Source: Herbaspirillum sp. Sphag64
GTDB lineage: Bacteria; Pseudomonadota; Gammaproteobacteria; Burkholderiales; Burkholderiaceae_D
Direction: 5' to 3'
DNA length: 64,000 nucleotides
Assembly (NCBI RefSeq): GCF_014192645.1
Contig: NZ_JACHYE010000009.1
Coordinates: forward strand, 62,001 to 126,000
The notes below the pieces were generated by a model. That model saw only the letters and a program-made list of their open reading frames with translations, ran no database searches and was not told the DNA's origin. Positions 21,950-32,785 of this stretch are shown here, piece by piece. The position numbers were made by a program, and so were the translations under genes. Position 1 is the first letter of the stretch. Each line of letters starts with the position of its first letter.

Positions 21950-22843
21950 TTATCGATGAAGTTCTGGTAGCAGCAGCGTCCAGCAGTCAGGACCATACAG
22001 TAGCATCAGCCCGCCTGCCAATGCCAGATAGGGACCAAATGGCAGCGTCTGATGGCGCGCATGTCTGCCGGTCAGGAGCAGGGCAACACCGATTACGGCA
22101 GCGACGCCAGAAGCGAATAGGAGAAGCAATGGTAATACCTGCCAGCCCAGCCAGGCACCAAGTGCCGAGAACAGTTTGAAGTCGCCGAAGCCGATGCCTT
22201 CCCTGCCACTGATGAGGCGATGTATCCAGTAAATTGTCCACAATGTCAGGTAGCCTCCTGCCGCGCCGATGACAGCATCCTGAAGCGGCACGAAGAGCCC
22301 ATACAGATTGACGATCAGCCCAAGCCACAGCAAAGACAAGGTTAGGCTATCGGGTAGCAATTGTGTACGAGCATCAATGAAACTCAAGACAATCAGGAAA
22401 TACACCAGCAGTATTGCAGCGATTCCCTTGATACCAAGGCCAAAATGCACAACCATCAGCACCGACAGGATGGTGCTGAGCAGTTCGACAGCGGGATAAC
22501 ACCATGAAATACGCGTCTTGCAGTGTCTACAGCGACCACCTAGCATCAGATAGCTGAGCACCGGAATATTGTGCCAGGCGGCGATAGGCGTGCCGCAGTG
22601 CGGGCATGCTGAGCGTGGCGTGAGCAGGTTGAAACGATCAGTGTGGGGTAATGCCTGGCCGGTTTCCTGCGCTAGATAGTTGGCGATGTCACGCTCTATC
22701 ATCAGTGGCAGCCGGTGAATGACCACATTCAGAAAACTGCCGAGCAGCAGTCCAATGATTGCAGCAATGACGAGCTCCATGCCGCTATGGCCCGCGGTCA
22801 GATTCAGCAAAGATGCCAATGGTGGAGATGAAGAGAACATCAA
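21950..22843 (-). CDS. pilD: Type IV prepilin peptidase / N-methyltransferase
   Basis: Inner-membrane aspartic protease (A24 family) that cleaves prepilin leaders and N-methylates the new end. The zinc-binding pairs CPHC and CRHC frame the cytoplasmic domain (about residues 75-110); the catalytic Asp residues are in DARTQLLPD and GIGFGDFKL. About seven or eight hydrophobic spans follow. 297 aa. The start overlaps the pilC stop by ATGA. It is encoded with PilB and PilC; no pilin gene is in this window. Confidence 0.95.
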   Translation of the reverse strand: MMFSSSPPLASLLNLTAGHSGMELVIAAIIGLLLGSFLNVVIHRLPLMIERDIANYLAQETGQALPHTDRFNLLTPRSACPHCGTPIAAWHNIPVLSYLMLGGRCRHCKTRISWCYPAVELLSTILSVLMVVHFGLGIKGIAAILLVYFLIVLSFIDARTQLLPDSLTLSLLWLGLIVNLYGLFVPLQDAVIGAAGGYLTLWTIYWIHRLISGREGIGFGDFKLFSALGAWLGWQVLPLLLLFASGVAAVIGVALLLTGRHARHQTLPFGPYLALAGGLMLLYGPDCWTLLLPELHR

Positions 22844-24054
22844 ACAATCGATCCCAGTTTAAAAATAGGCAGGTACATCGCAATCACCAGCCCGCCGATG
22901 ATTACCCCCAACACCAGCATGATAATCGGTTCCAGCATGATCGAGAGTGAGGCGACGGCTTCGTTGACCTCGATTTCGTAGAAGTCGGCAACCTTGTCCA
23001 GCATCTGATCGAGTGTCCCTGATTCTTCGCCGATAGCGACCATTTGCCCCACCATGCCGGGAAACAACGCCGTCTGTTCGAGCGATGCTGCCAGACTGAC
23101 GCCATCGCTTACCTGCTGTACGATGACGGCAGTACTGTCGGCAAATGCGGCGTTGCCACTGGCGCCGGCAACCGCGCGCAAGGCATCCACCAGCGGTACC
23201 CCGGCACCAAACATGGTCGACAGGGTTCTGGTCCAGCGTGCGATCGCACTATTGCGGGCTATCCTCCCCAATAGCGGCAGGCGCAGCAATCCATATGCAG
23301 CACGATGGCGCCAGATCGGCGACTTTCGCCATAGTCGCATGAGCAGCGTACTCATGAGTACAGCAAGAGCTGCCAGTATCCATCCATCACTGACCAGAAA
23401 ATCCGAGGCGTAGATGACGACCTGAGTGGCCCATGGCAGGCTCGCCCCGAAACTGCTGAATACCTGTTTGAATGAAGGCACTACCCAGATCATGATGACG
23501 GCCGTGACCAGCACGGCACAGGCGATGATGGCGGCTGGATAGATCATGGCGGTACGTATCTGGCTTTTGATATGAAGGATTTTTTCCTTGTGATTGGCCA
23601 GGCTGGCCAGTAGCGTATCGAGCATCCCAGCCTGTTCACCAGCAGCCACCAGATTGCAATAGAGCGCGTCAAACTGCTTTGGATGACGTGCCAGCGCCTG
23701 ATGCAGACTGCTACCGGTCTCGATATCGTCGCGCAGAGTGCGGATCAGCTTGGCCAGGGTCTCGTTGGACTGGCTCCGGGCAACGATTTCAAAGCTTTGC
23801 AGCAGTGGAATGCCGGCCTTGAGCATGGCCGCAAGCTGCCGTGTGAACAGTGCCACTTCCTTCTCTCGAATGGCCTGCACACGACTGCGTGGTTTTATGC
23901 GTACCTGCGCTGAAATGATTCCCTGTCGTCGTAGTTGTGCATTGACCATCGCCGTGCCGGTGGCGAATATTTCGCCGCGCTGCATACGATCCTGTTGATC
24001 TTTACCTTGCCACAGATACCAGCGCTTGGCCGGGGTTTTGGCTGCGTTATTCAT
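22840..24054 (-). CDS. pilC: Type IV pilus inner-membrane platform protein PilC
   Basis: Polytopic T2SF-family protein that works with the PilB motor to assemble pili. Two T2SF domains are visible, each with a soluble helical part and a membrane span: the first around FTRQLAAMLKAGIPLL and the second around RTLSTMFGAGVPLVDALR; the end [12 protein letters not shown] is a family hallmark. The start is the ATG at 24054, which overlaps the pilB stop (ATGA); a TTG four codons upstream is less likely. 404 aa. Confidence 0.95.
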   Translation of the reverse strand: MNNAAKTPAKRWYLWQGKDQQDRMQRGEIFATGTAMVNAQLRRQGIISAQVRIKPRSRVQAIREKEVALFTRQLAAMLKAGIPLLQSFEIVARSQSNETLAKLIRTLRDDIETGSSLHQALARHPKQFDALYCNLVAAGEQAGMLDTLLASLANHKEKILHIKSQIRTAMIYPAAIIACAVLVTAVIMIWVVPSFKQVFSSFGASLPWATQVVIYASDFLVSDGWILAALAVLMSTLLMRLWRKSPIWRHRAAYGLLRLPLLGRIARNSAIARWTRTLSTMFGAGVPLVDALRAVAGASGNAAFADSTAVIVQQVSDGVSLAASLEQTALFPGMVGQMVAIGEESGTLDQMLDKVADFYEIEVNEAVASLSIMLEPIIMLVLGVIIGGLVIAMYLPIFKLGSIV

Positions 24055-25280
24055 ATACCTGTACAAGCGATGATTTCATCCACGCTGGTCATGCCTTCAG
24101 CAACCTTCTTCCAGCCTGATTGGCGCAATGACAGCACTCCATCCCGTTGTGCTTGGGCGGCAATATCAGGAGTGGCTGCATGTGCCAGAATCAGACTCTC
24201 GATGGCGTTGCTGATGGGCATGACCTGATAGATCCCGGTGCGTCCCCGATAGCCGCTGCCGCCACAATCTTTGCAGCCGTTTGGCTTGAAGATCAGGCCA
24301 CTGTTGCTGAGCTCACTGAGACTGGACTGGATGGCCTCAGTCATGCCAGCTGCCTGCCGCGCAGCCAGCGTCATGTGATGCTCCTGTTTGCAACTGCACA
24401 GCCGTCGTACCAGCCGCTGCGCGGTAATCATGATCACTGAAGAGGCAATATTGAAAGCCGGTACGCCCATGTTGAGCAAGCGTGTCAGCGTCGCCGGGGC
24501 ATCATTGGTATGCAGTGTTGAGAGCACAAGATGGCCCGTCTGGGCTGCCTTGACGGCTATGTCAGCCGTCTCCAGATCACGTATCTCACCGACCATCATG
24601 ATGTCTGGATCCTGTCGCAGAAAGGCGCGCAAGGCCGTCGGAAAACTCAGGCCTGCGCGTTCGTTGACGTTAACCTGATTGATGCCCGGCAGAGGAATCT
24701 CGACCGGATCTTCGATGGTAGATATATTGACCCCCGGCTGATTCAGCAGATGCAGGCAGCTATACAGTGAGACCGTCTTGCCGGAACCGGTCGGGCCGGT
24801 CATGAGCACCATCCCGTGCGGACGCGTGATTGCTTCGCGCAGCAGACTCTCTTGCGCAGGCGCGTAGCCGAGTTCACTCAGATCGAGCCGGGCTTGTGTG
24901 GCGTCGAGCACGCGCATGACGACCTTTTCGCCGAACAAGGTTGGCAAGGTGGAGACGCGGAACTGCACCGCATGCGACTTCGATAGCGTCAGCTTCATGC
25001 GGCCATCCTGCGGGACGCGCTTTTCGGCGATATCCAGACGCGCCAGCACCTTGATGCGTGAGGCCAGTTTATCGCGTAGGCTTAATGGCGGCTCTGCGAT
25101 ATCACGCAATGCACCGTCGATGCGGAAGCGCAAGCGGCAACCATGTTCAAATGGCTCCAGATGCAAATCGGAAGCACCGAGCCGAATTGCATCGAGCAAT
25201 ATTTTTTGCAGATAACGCACTGCGGGTGCATCGTCGGCATCGGCGCCGGAAGATGAGGACGTTGGAACAGAAGGAGGCAT
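24051..25280 (-). CDS. pilB: Type IV pilus extension ATPase PilB, lacking the N-terminal domain
   Basis: Hexameric GspE/PilB secretion ATPase that powers pilus extension. Walker A GPTGSGKT lies near residue 163, the Asp box around TIEDPVEIPLPGINQ, Walker B MMVGEIRD, the His box STLHTNDAPATLTRLLNMG, and a tetracysteine zinc site (CSC and CKDCG). At about 409 aa it is some 150 residues shorter than usual PilB: the N-terminal T2SSE_N domain is absent, and only 152 bases separate it from the next gene. The ATG at 25280 has GGTG upstream; GTG at 25289 is the alternative. Overlaps pilC by four bases. Confidence 0.93.
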   Translation of the reverse strand: MPPSVPTSSSSGADADDAPAVRYLQKILLDAIRLGASDLHLEPFEHGCRLRFRIDGALRDIAEPPLSLRDKLASRIKVLARLDIAEKRVPQDGRMKLTLSKSHAVQFRVSTLPTLFGEKVVMRVLDATQARLDLSELGYAPAQESLLREAITRPHGMVLMTGPTGSGKTVSLYSCLHLLNQPGVNISTIEDPVEIPLPGINQVNVNERAGLSFPTALRAFLRQDPDIMMVGEIRDLETADIAVKAAQTGHLVLSTLHTNDAPATLTRLLNMGVPAFNIASSVIMITAQRLVRRLCSCKQEHHMTLAARQAAGMTEAIQSSLSELSNSGLIFKPNGCKDCGGSGYRGRTGIYQVMPISNAIESLILAHAATPDIAAQAQRDGVLSLRQSGWKKVAEGMTSVDEIIACTGI

Positions 25281-25432
25281 GGGATTCACCGCAAGCAGTT
25301 TGCATCGGCGTTGTGATGCCAGTGCATTTCTGTAAAAGGAAAAGGCTTGCGGTGGTAAGCCGACAGCCCGGATGCAAGGATGTTGCGACCGGAATGTCTC
25401 GCTGTATATCGTTTAATTTCGGTTTTGCGGCA

Positions 25433-26713
25433 CTACTTTGCTTTTGCGGCGATCAGTTTGACAACCTTGATGGCCTGATTTTGTACCTGCACGATTTCAA
25501 TCACACAGTTATCGATCTTGACGCAAACACTGGTGTCCGGAATGTCTTGTAGCAATTCGAGCAGCAAACCATTGAGCGTTTTTGGGCCATCCAGTGGCAG
25601 GTTCAGACCTAGCCGCTTGTTGATGTCACGCAGCGTGGCTGAGCCCTCCAGTAGACATTCACCCTCCTGGTTCCAGCTGAAACTGTCAGCGCGAGCGGCA
25701 CCAGGCACCGAGGTCGTGAATTCACCGATCATCTCTTCGATGATGTCTTCCAGCGTGACTAGCCCCTGGACTTCACCGTATTCATCGACAATGATCCCCA
25801 GTCGCTCATGGTTTTCCTGAAAGTATTGCAGTTGAGTAAAAACGTCGGTTTCTTGCGGGATGAAGTACGGCGCACTCAACAAGGCGCGCAGATCATCGCT
25901 GGACATGTCTTCTTCCTGACTGAGCAGGGTGACGACCTTGCGCACGTGCAGGATGCCGATCATCTGATTGATTTCGCCTTCAAATACTGGCAGCTTGTTG
26001 TGATAACAGGTGGCCAGTTGATGGCGAATTTCATCAATCGGCGCCGACAGATTCAGTGCCTCAACCTGTGCCCGGGGTGTCATGACGTCCTCGACCGAGA
26101 TTTTTTCCAGGTCGAACAGATTCAGCAAGATGCTCTTGTGCTTTTGCGGAATAAAGTTGCCACCTTCGAGCACGATCGAGCGTAACTCTTCCGGTGACAG
26201 TCGCTGATCATGCGAGTTGCCGCTAGCCTTGATATGCAGAATGCGCAGAATGCCAGACACGAACAGATTGACGAACCAGATCAAGGGACGTGCCAGCCGC
26301 ATCAGTGGCTTGAGTACAAAGCTGGTGAATAGGGAAATGCGTTCAGGATAGGTGGCGCCGATCACCTTCGGGACGATTTCCGCGAAGATGATCAGCAATC
26401 CTGCGACGCAGGCAGTCGCGAGCGTGATGACTTTTTCATGGTTGCCGAACACGGTGATCGCCAGCGCCGTCACCAATGCTGTTGCCAGCGCATTGATCAG
26501 GGTATTGGCAATGAGTACCAGCGACAGTAGTTTGTCGGTACGTTCCAGTAGCCAGAGAATGGTAATGGCGCGACGGTTGCCGTGTTTGGCCAAATGCCTG
26601 AGGCGATGCCGGTTGGCAGCCATCAGCGCGGTCTCGGTCATCGAAAAGAACGCCGAGCAAAGAATCAGAAGTGCCAGTGCAAGAATTTGCACCCATATGG
26701 GCACGGTATCCAA
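25433..26713 (-). CDS. CNNM/CorC family membrane protein with CBS domains
   Basis: Probable magnesium or cobalt efflux-type transporter of the CNNM/CorC family. The N-terminal DUF21 domain has about four hydrophobic spans (residues 1-165) with AFFSMTETALMAANRHRL near the start; two CBS domains follow (VMTPRAQVEAL and GIIVDEYGEVQGLVTLEDI); a CorC_HlyC domain ends the 426-aa chain. Substrate is not provable. The open frame begins with TTG at 26713 preceded by GGGGA; a GTG nine bases later is the alternative. It follows tRNA-Pro on the same strand. Confidence 0.87.
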   Translation of the reverse strand: MDTVPIWVQILALALLILCSAFFSMTETALMAANRHRLRHLAKHGNRRAITILWLLERTDKLLSLVLIANTLINALATALVTALAITVFGNHEKVITLATACVAGLLIIFAEIVPKVIGATYPERISLFTSFVLKPLMRLARPLIWFVNLFVSGILRILHIKASGNSHDQRLSPEELRSIVLEGGNFIPQKHKSILLNLFDLEKISVEDVMTPRAQVEALNLSAPIDEIRHQLATCYHNKLPVFEGEINQMIGILHVRKVVTLLSQEEDMSSDDLRALLSAPYFIPQETDVFTQLQYFQENHERLGIIVDEYGEVQGLVTLEDIIEEMIGEFTTSVPGAARADSFSWNQEGECLLEGSATLRDINKRLGLNLPLDGPKTLNGLLLELLQDIPDTSVCVKIDNCVIEIVQVQNQAIKVVKLIAAKAK

Positions 26714-26750
26714 GGAGTCCCCGTAAGGAAGTTGATGAGTTTTTCTCGGG

Positions 26751-26827
26751 TGGTCGGGGTGAGAGGATTCGAACCTCCGGCCTCTACGTCCCGAACGTAG
26801 CGCTCTACCGGGCTAAGCTACACCCCG
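26751..26827 (-). tRNA. tRNA-Pro (anticodon CGG)
   Basis: A 77-nt cloverleaf on the minus strand with encoded CCA (26753-26751). The acceptor stem CGGGGTG pairs with CACCCCG, with discriminator A. The anticodon arm is CTACG-TTCGGGA-CGTAG, giving anticodon CGG for the proline codon CCG. The T loop is TTCGAAT. It starts 9 bases after the ispB stop and lies 37 bases before the CorC-family gene, so it is probably processed from a shared transcript. Confidence 0.97.
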
Positions 26828-26836
26828 ACGGCCGTT

Positions 26837-27826
26837 TCAGTGATTTCGGTCTACCGCGAACGCAGCCAATTTTAGCAAAGAATTTTTGTAGATGCTATCG
26901 GGCAAGGACATCACCGCATCGGTTGCACGTTGAGATGCTTTCTGCGCTTCCTGGCGGGTGTAGTCGAGTGCGCCTGAGCTGGTGATGGCTGCCAGAATCT
27001 GATCAAAATGCTGTTCGTCGCCATTTTCAATACAGGTGCGTACCAGCTCGCGTTGCTCGGCAGTGCCATGTTCCATCAAATAGATCAGTGGCAGGGTTGG
27101 CTTGCCTTCGCGCAAGTCATCGCCGACGTTTTTACCGATTTCCGCAGCATTGCCGGAATAATCGAGTACGTCATCAATGAGTTGGAAAGCGGTGCCGAGG
27201 GAGCGGCCATATTCACCGGCAGCTTCAATTTCTGCGTCGTTGGCACCCGCTATCAGCGCACCGAGCTCGGCTGCAGCTTCAAACAATTTTGCCGTCTTGG
27301 AGCGGATGACGCGCAGGTAAGCTGCCTCGTCCACATCCGGATTGTGCATATTGAGTAGTTGCAGCACTTCACCTTCTGCGATTACGTTGGTTGCATCCGC
27401 TACGATCTGCATGACGCGCGGATTGCCAACGCCGACCATCATCTGGAAGGCGCGCGAGTAGAGGAAGTCGCCCACCAGCACAGAGGCAGCATTGCCAAAC
27501 AGGGCATTGGCGGTTTGCTTGCCGCGCCGCAAGGACGACTCATCCACCACGTCATCATGTAGCAGCGTAGCGGTATGGATGAACTCAATCACCGCGGCCA
27601 GACTATGGTGCGCCTTACCCTGGTAAGCGTAAGCATTGGCAATCAGTAAAACCAATACCGGACGGATACGCTTGCCGCCCGCACTGATGATGTATTCAGC
27701 CACCTGGTTAACCAGCGGGACTTCTGAATAAAGTTGCTGGCGAATAACGGTATTGACCTCGCCCATGTCGGCAGCTATCGGGTCAATGAAGGAAGTTGGC
27801 GAAGCAGATTGGAGAGCGGCGGACAA
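26837..27826 (-). CDS. ispB: Polyprenyl (probably octaprenyl) diphosphate synthase
   Basis: Trans-prenyltransferase that makes the ubiquinone side chain from FPP and IPP. The first Asp-rich motif LLHDDVVDES and the second LIDDVLDYSG are intact, with GGKRIRPVLV upstream of them. The start is uncertain: no in-frame ATG precedes the conserved IDPIAADMGEV region. I place it at TTG 27826, giving 329 aa, because AGGT lies upstream and a TATAAT at 27865-27860 implies transcription starts near 27853. The frame itself is open to 27934. Confidence 0.93.
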   Translation of the reverse strand: MSAALQSASPTSFIDPIAADMGEVNTVIRQQLYSEVPLVNQVAEYIISAGGKRIRPVLVLLIANAYAYQGKAHHSLAAVIEFIHTATLLHDDVVDESSLRRGKQTANALFGNAASVLVGDFLYSRAFQMMVGVGNPRVMQIVADATNVIAEGEVLQLLNMHNPDVDEAAYLRVIRSKTAKLFEAAAELGALIAGANDAEIEAAGEYGRSLGTAFQLIDDVLDYSGNAAEIGKNVGDDLREGKPTLPLIYLMEHGTAEQRELVRTCIENGDEQHFDQILAAITSSGALDYTRQEAQKASQRATDAVMSLPDSIYKNSLLKLAAFAVDRNH

Positions 27827-27859
27827 GGCTGAACCTGTGAAAAAATCAAGATTGGCATG

Positions 27860-27865
27860 ATTATA
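27860..27865 (-). promoter_or_regulatory. Candidate -10 box for ispB
   Basis: TATAAT on the minus strand about 34 bases before the proposed TTG start. A TTGACG lies further upstream (about 29 bases away, too far); a spaced -35 is weak (CATCTG at 16 bases). Supports the shorter IspB start. Confidence 0.5.
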
Positions 27866-27992
27866 CGATGACAAAGCCTGACAGATGTATCCCTCGTCAA
27901 GTACGCGTGGGAGGGGTGATTGTCTGTTTGGCAAGTGAAGTTGCCGCGTTGCTATTTTTGGGGGAGGTGTTGCTTTCAGATGTCAAGTACTT

Positions 27993-28021
27993 TTGACGTG
28001 TAAGATAAGTCTATGTATAAT
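27993..28021 (+). promoter_or_regulatory. Sigma-70 promoter for rplU-rpmA-obgE
   Basis: TTGACG (27993-27998), a 17-bp spacer, and TATAAT (28016-28021): close to consensus. Transcription would start near 28028, giving a leader of about 140 nt before rplU. The -35 is part of a short dyad, GTCAA-N6-TTGAC (27982-27997), that could be an operator. Confidence 0.85.
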
Positions 28022-28168
28022 TGGAAGTTTTCCCGATTCAAAAGTCTCTTTCTCGCGCGTTTAGCGCTGGAACAAGGCTCTGGCAGGTTCAGTCATTCTT
28101 GGATGGCGCGGGAAAAAGAAAACGGAAAGAAGCAGGAAATTTTTTTTATTCATTCGATGAGGTTTCAC

Positions 28169-28480
28169 ATGTACGCGGTCATAAAAACCGGCGGCAAACA
28201 ATATAAAGTTGCTGCTGGTGAAAAACTTAAAGTAGAACAGATACCGGCAGACATTGGCTCCCAAATCACTTTGGATCAAGTGCTCGCAGTGGGCGCAGGC
28301 GATACCGTTAAATTCGGTGCGCCGTTGGTCGAGGGTGCAACGGTGCTGGTTACTGTTATAGCGCAAGGTCGCCACGATAAGGTCAAGATCTTCAAAATGC
28401 GTCGTCGTAAGCATTACCAGAAGCGTCAAGGCCATCGTCAGAACTACACCGAACTGCAAATCGTCTCGATCAACGCCTAA
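28169..28480 (+). CDS. rplU: 50S ribosomal protein L21
   Basis: Large-subunit protein. The family N-terminus [14 protein letters not shown] fixes the start at 28169, with GAGG seven bases upstream; the open frame extends to 28013 but those residues come from the leader. [17 protein letters not shown] and [13 protein letters not shown] are conserved. 103 aa. First gene of the L21-L27-ObgE set. Confidence 0.97.
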   Translation: MYAVIKTGGKQYKVAAGEKLKVEQIPADIGSQITLDQVLAVGAGDTVKFGAPLVEGATVLVTVIAQGRHDKVKIFKMRRRKHYQKRQGHRQNYTELQIVSINA

Positions 28481-28519
28481 TTGGCGCAGGTCAAACTTAG
28501 ATCAAAAGGAGTCATATAA

Positions 28520-28777
28520 ATGGCACATAAAAAAGGCGGCGGCACCACGCGCAACGGCCGTGATTCAGAGTCGAAACGACTTGGCGTCAAGGTCTACGGT
28601 GGCCAGGCTATCAATGCCGGCGGTATCATCATTCGTCAACGTGGCACCAAGGTTCATCCTGGTGAAAACGTTGGTATGGGCAAGGATCACACCTTGTTCG
28701 CACTGACTGAAGGTAAAGTTCAGTTTGTGATCAAGGGCGTTGCCAAGCGTCAGTACGTTACTGTTGTTGCTGCTTAA
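28520..28777 (+). CDS. rpmA: 50S ribosomal protein L27
   Basis: Large-subunit protein whose N-terminus reaches the peptidyl transferase centre. [16 protein letters not shown] and [20 protein letters not shown] are hallmarks. 85 aa, starting directly with the mature-type sequence (no cleaved extension as in Firmicutes). AAAGGAG precedes the ATG. It lies 39 bases after rplU. Confidence 0.98.
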   Translation: MAHKKGGGTTRNGRDSESKRLGVKVYGGQAINAGGIIIRQRGTKVHPGENVGMGKDHTLFALTEGKVQFVIKGVAKRQYVTVVAA

Positions 28778-28849
28778 TTGGGCATTGCTAGTTAAGTACG
28801 ATCTGCTTGTGGCAATGCGATAGTGCCGCAGCAGAATGCAAGATGTTTT

Positions 28850-28879
28850 AAAGGCTCTGCCTCTGGTGGAGCCTTTTTT
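28850..28879 (+). terminator. Intrinsic terminator after rpmA
   Basis: AAAGGCTC (28850-28857) pairs with GAGCCTTT (28869-28876), followed by further T residues. It separates the ribosomal genes from obgE or allows partial readthrough. Confidence 0.85.
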
Positions 28880-30235
<1,356 letters not shown>

Positions 30236-30357
30236 ACTCTGCCCCCGGATTGCCGTGTTTCATGCTCATTGAGTATCGAAGGCACGGCATTTCCAGTTTG
30301 CGGTTGCAGATGACGATTTTCCTCTGCTGAGTTGCCCTCTCGATTTCTGACAAGAAT

Positions 30358-31476
30358 ATGCAATCCGTCATACAACAAGCCAAAAGGCTGATCATCAAGG
30401 TGGGGTCATCACTGGTGACCAATGATGGCAAGGGGCTCGATAGTACAGCCATTGCCAGGTGGGCTGAGCAAATTGCGCATTTACGCGGCCTCGGCAAGGA
30501 AGTGGTATTGGTCAGCTCCGGTGCCATTGCCGAGGGCATGCAGCGGCTCGGTTTTGATCGTCGCCCTAGTGGTGTGCACGAGTTGCAGGCCTGCGCGGCG
30601 GTCGGTCAGATGGGGTTGGCACAAATTTACGAGAGCAGTTTCCGCAGCTTTGGGTTGGGTACTGCACAGGTATTGCTCACGCATGCTGATCTGGCGGACC
30701 GCGAGCGCTACCTCAATGCGCGCTCCACGTTGTTTACGCTGCTGCGTTTTGGCGTCGTTCCCGTCATCAATGAGAACGACACGGTCGTTACCGATGAAAT
30801 CAAGTTTGGTGATAACGACACGCTGGGTGCATTGGTCTCCAATCTGATCGAAGCCGATGCGTTGATTATTCTGACGGATCAGCGAGGACTCTATACAGCC
30901 GATCCGCGTCGCGATCCGGCAGCGCAATTCGTGCATGAAGCCAAGGCAGGTGATTTATCGCTGGAGGCCATGGCAGGTGGAGCTGGTACCGGTATCGGTC
31001 GGGGCGGTATGCTGACTAAAATACTTGCGGCCAAGCGAGCGGCAACTTCCGGGGCACATACCGTGATTGCTTGGGGACGTGAGGAGCACGTATTGAGCAG
31101 GCTCGCAGCAGGTGAGGCGATTGGTACACAGTTGACGGCGCAAACTGCGCAGCTGACCGCGCGCAAGCAGTGGATGGCTGATCATTTGCAGACAGCGGGA
31201 CAGGTTGTGCTGGACGATGGCGCTGTTCAGAAGCTGACGGCTGAGGGTAAATCGTTGTTGCCTATCGGTGTAACCGATGTGCGGGGTGAATTTGGTCGCG
31301 GTGATGTGATTACGTGTGTTGATGCGCAGGGTCGCGCTATTGCACGCGGCATCAGCAACTATGCCAGTTCGGACGCACGTCGTATCATGCGCCATCCTTC
31401 TGCTGAGATACCGGCAATTCTGGGGTTTGTGGAGGAATCAGAATTGATCCATCGCGATAATCTGGTGCTGCTGTAA
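30358..31476 (+). CDS. proB: Glutamate 5-kinase with PUA domain
   Basis: First step of proline synthesis: phosphorylates glutamate. The amino-acid kinase domain (1-about 260) shows [18 protein letters not shown] and [13 protein letters not shown]; the C-terminal PUA domain (about 280-370) shows [18 protein letters not shown]. 372 aa, complete. It follows obgE after 122 bases. No clear ribosome site is visible before the ATG. A strong terminator follows. Confidence 0.96.
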   Translation: MQSVIQQAKRLIIKVGSSLVTNDGKGLDSTAIARWAEQIAHLRGLGKEVVLVSSGAIAEGMQRLGFDRRPSGVHELQACAAVGQMGLAQIYESSFRSFGLGTAQVLLTHADLADRERYLNARSTLFTLLRFGVVPVINENDTVVTDEIKFGDNDTLGALVSNLIEADALIILTDQRGLYTADPRRDPAAQFVHEAKAGDLSLEAMAGGAGTGIGRGGMLTKILAAKRAATSGAHTVIAWGREEHVLSRLAAGEAIGTQLTAQTAQLTARKQWMADHLQTAGQVVLDDGAVQKLTAEGKSLLPIGVTDVRGEFGRGDVITCVDAQGRAIARGISNYASSDARRIMRHPSAEIPAILGFVEESELIHRDNLVLL

Positions 31477-31533
31477 TCCTGATGTGGTGATGCGTAGTAG
31501 AAAACAGGAAAAAAAGCCAAAGAAAAACTAAAG

Positions 31534-31561
31534 AAAGGGCGCAAGACATGCGCCCTTTTTT
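31534..31561 (+). terminator. Intrinsic terminator after proB, probably bidirectional
   Basis: Perfect 10-bp stem AAAGGGCGCA (31534-31543) / TGCGCCCTTT (31549-31558) with a 5-base loop and extra T residues. The A/T-rich flanks would also serve the convergent CNP1-like gene on the minus strand. Confidence 0.93.
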
Positions 31562-31564
31562 AAT

Positions 31565-32158
31565 TTAGTGATCGTAGGTCGAAGTAATCGGCTTTTTTAA
31601 GTTAAAGCGAGAAACAATGCTCTTGAGATTGCCTGCGAGAATCGCATTTTCACAAAAGTAGTCTTTGTATAGCGCGGCTTCCTGGCGATTGCTGCCGTAA
31701 TCAATGATCCGTTTCCAATTTGGTTGACGAGCGGGTGACCAGCTCCCATCCGGGCGGCCAAAGGCGTAAATCTTCTTTTCAAAGGTTTCGCAGCGGATGC
31801 CTTCGTAGGTGGTGTTGGTTGCTCCGCCAGAGGTTTTGGTTACCAGCGTGAAGCGCACGACATTGTCGCCGCCGACACTGAGTGAGCTGATGTCAACATA
31901 GGACGTCGCGGTTGCAAGAGGGCTCACAAAATACGAAACCAGATTTTCTTGTTGTGGTGCAGCCGGTAATTGCACCGCGCTTTCCTGCCAGGCCTTTTCA
32001 TCCTGGAATGGTACGTCATCTTCGTTTTCGTCATAGCCCATTGGCTGGGCGGCAATGCTCACTGTGGCTGAGCATAGCAATATCCCGGCAACCAGAATTC
32101 GCGCAATACGGCGTGTAGAAAAAAGAGCAGTAGACAAAGTTAGCGAGCGTTGAGGCAT
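31565..32158 (-). CDS. CNP1-like family secreted protein
   Basis: Exported protein of unknown function. A signal peptide is clear: basic start (RRIAR), hydrophobic LVAGILLCSATVSI and an AAQ cleavage region near residue 38. The mature part has the CNP1-like pattern: FVSPLATATSYVDISSLSV, RFTLVTKTSGGATNTTYEG and RCETFEKKIYAFGRPDGSW, with two cysteines that could pair. 197 aa. It begins 6 bases after rppH, so it is probably cotranscribed. Confidence 0.78.
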   Translation of the reverse strand: MPQRSLTLSTALFSTRRIARILVAGILLCSATVSIAAQPMGYDENEDDVPFQDEKAWQESAVQLPAAPQQENLVSYFVSPLATATSYVDISSLSVGGDNVVRFTLVTKTSGGATNTTYEGIRCETFEKKIYAFGRPDGSWSPARQPNWKRIIDYGSNRQEAALYKDYFCENAILAGNLKSIVSRFNLKKPITSTYDH

Positions 32159-32164
32159 GAGAGT

Positions 32165-32785
32165 TTACTTTATGTTGATCTGTAGTGGCGGAGTGGCAAC
32201 TTCTGCTCGGTTATCGGCGTTCCCTGACTCGATGCAGTCGCTATGATCTGACTTGATTGCTTGCGCTCCAGCAGACTTACCTGCCTGCTCTCCACGTCGA
32301 TGTGGCATGGCAGGGCGTGCCAGGAAGCGTGATAACTCTTTGAGCGCTTGCTGATAGACATTGCGTTTGAATTCAATAACGGCATCCAGCGGCACCCAGT
32401 AGTCATGCCATCGCCAGGCATCGAACTCGGGATGAGAGGTGAGACGTAAATTGACATCACAATCGCGACCAACCATACGCAACAGGAACCAGATTTGCTT
32501 CTGGCCGCGATAATGCCCCCGGATTTCACGCTTGATGAAATGGTCGGGTACTTCATAACGCAACCAGTCACGCGTGCGACCGATGATCTTTACGTGCTCT
32601 GCGCGCAACCCGATTTCTTCTTCCAGCTCACGGAACATGGCTTGCTCGGGTGTTTCACCATGCTTGATCCCACCTTGCGGAAATTGCCACGAATGTTCTC
32701 TGACTCGTTTGCCCCACCACACCTCATTATGGGCATTGAGCAGGATAATGCCGACGTTCGGGCGAAAGCCTTCTCGATCCAGCAT
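32165..32785 (-). CDS. rppH: RNA pyrophosphohydrolase RppH
   Basis: Nudix enzyme that removes pyrophosphate from mRNA 5' ends and so starts decay. [17 protein letters not shown] fixes the start at ATG 32785, which has GAGGT six bases upstream; a TTG four codons earlier is unlikely. The Nudix box runs GGIKHGE then RELEEEIGL (about residues 38-60), and FPQGGI and WFLLR are RppH-like. 206 aa, with a charged, probably disordered C-terminal tail of about 50 residues beyond the core. Confidence 0.93.
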   Translation of the reverse strand: MLDREGFRPNVGIILLNAHNEVWWGKRVREHSWQFPQGGIKHGETPEQAMFRELEEEIGLRAEHVKIIGRTRDWLRYEVPDHFIKREIRGHYRGQKQIWFLLRMVGRDCDVNLRLTSHPEFDAWRWHDYWVPLDAVIEFKRNVYQQALKELSRFLARPAMPHRRGEQAGKSAGAQAIKSDHSDCIESGNADNRAEVATPPLQINIK

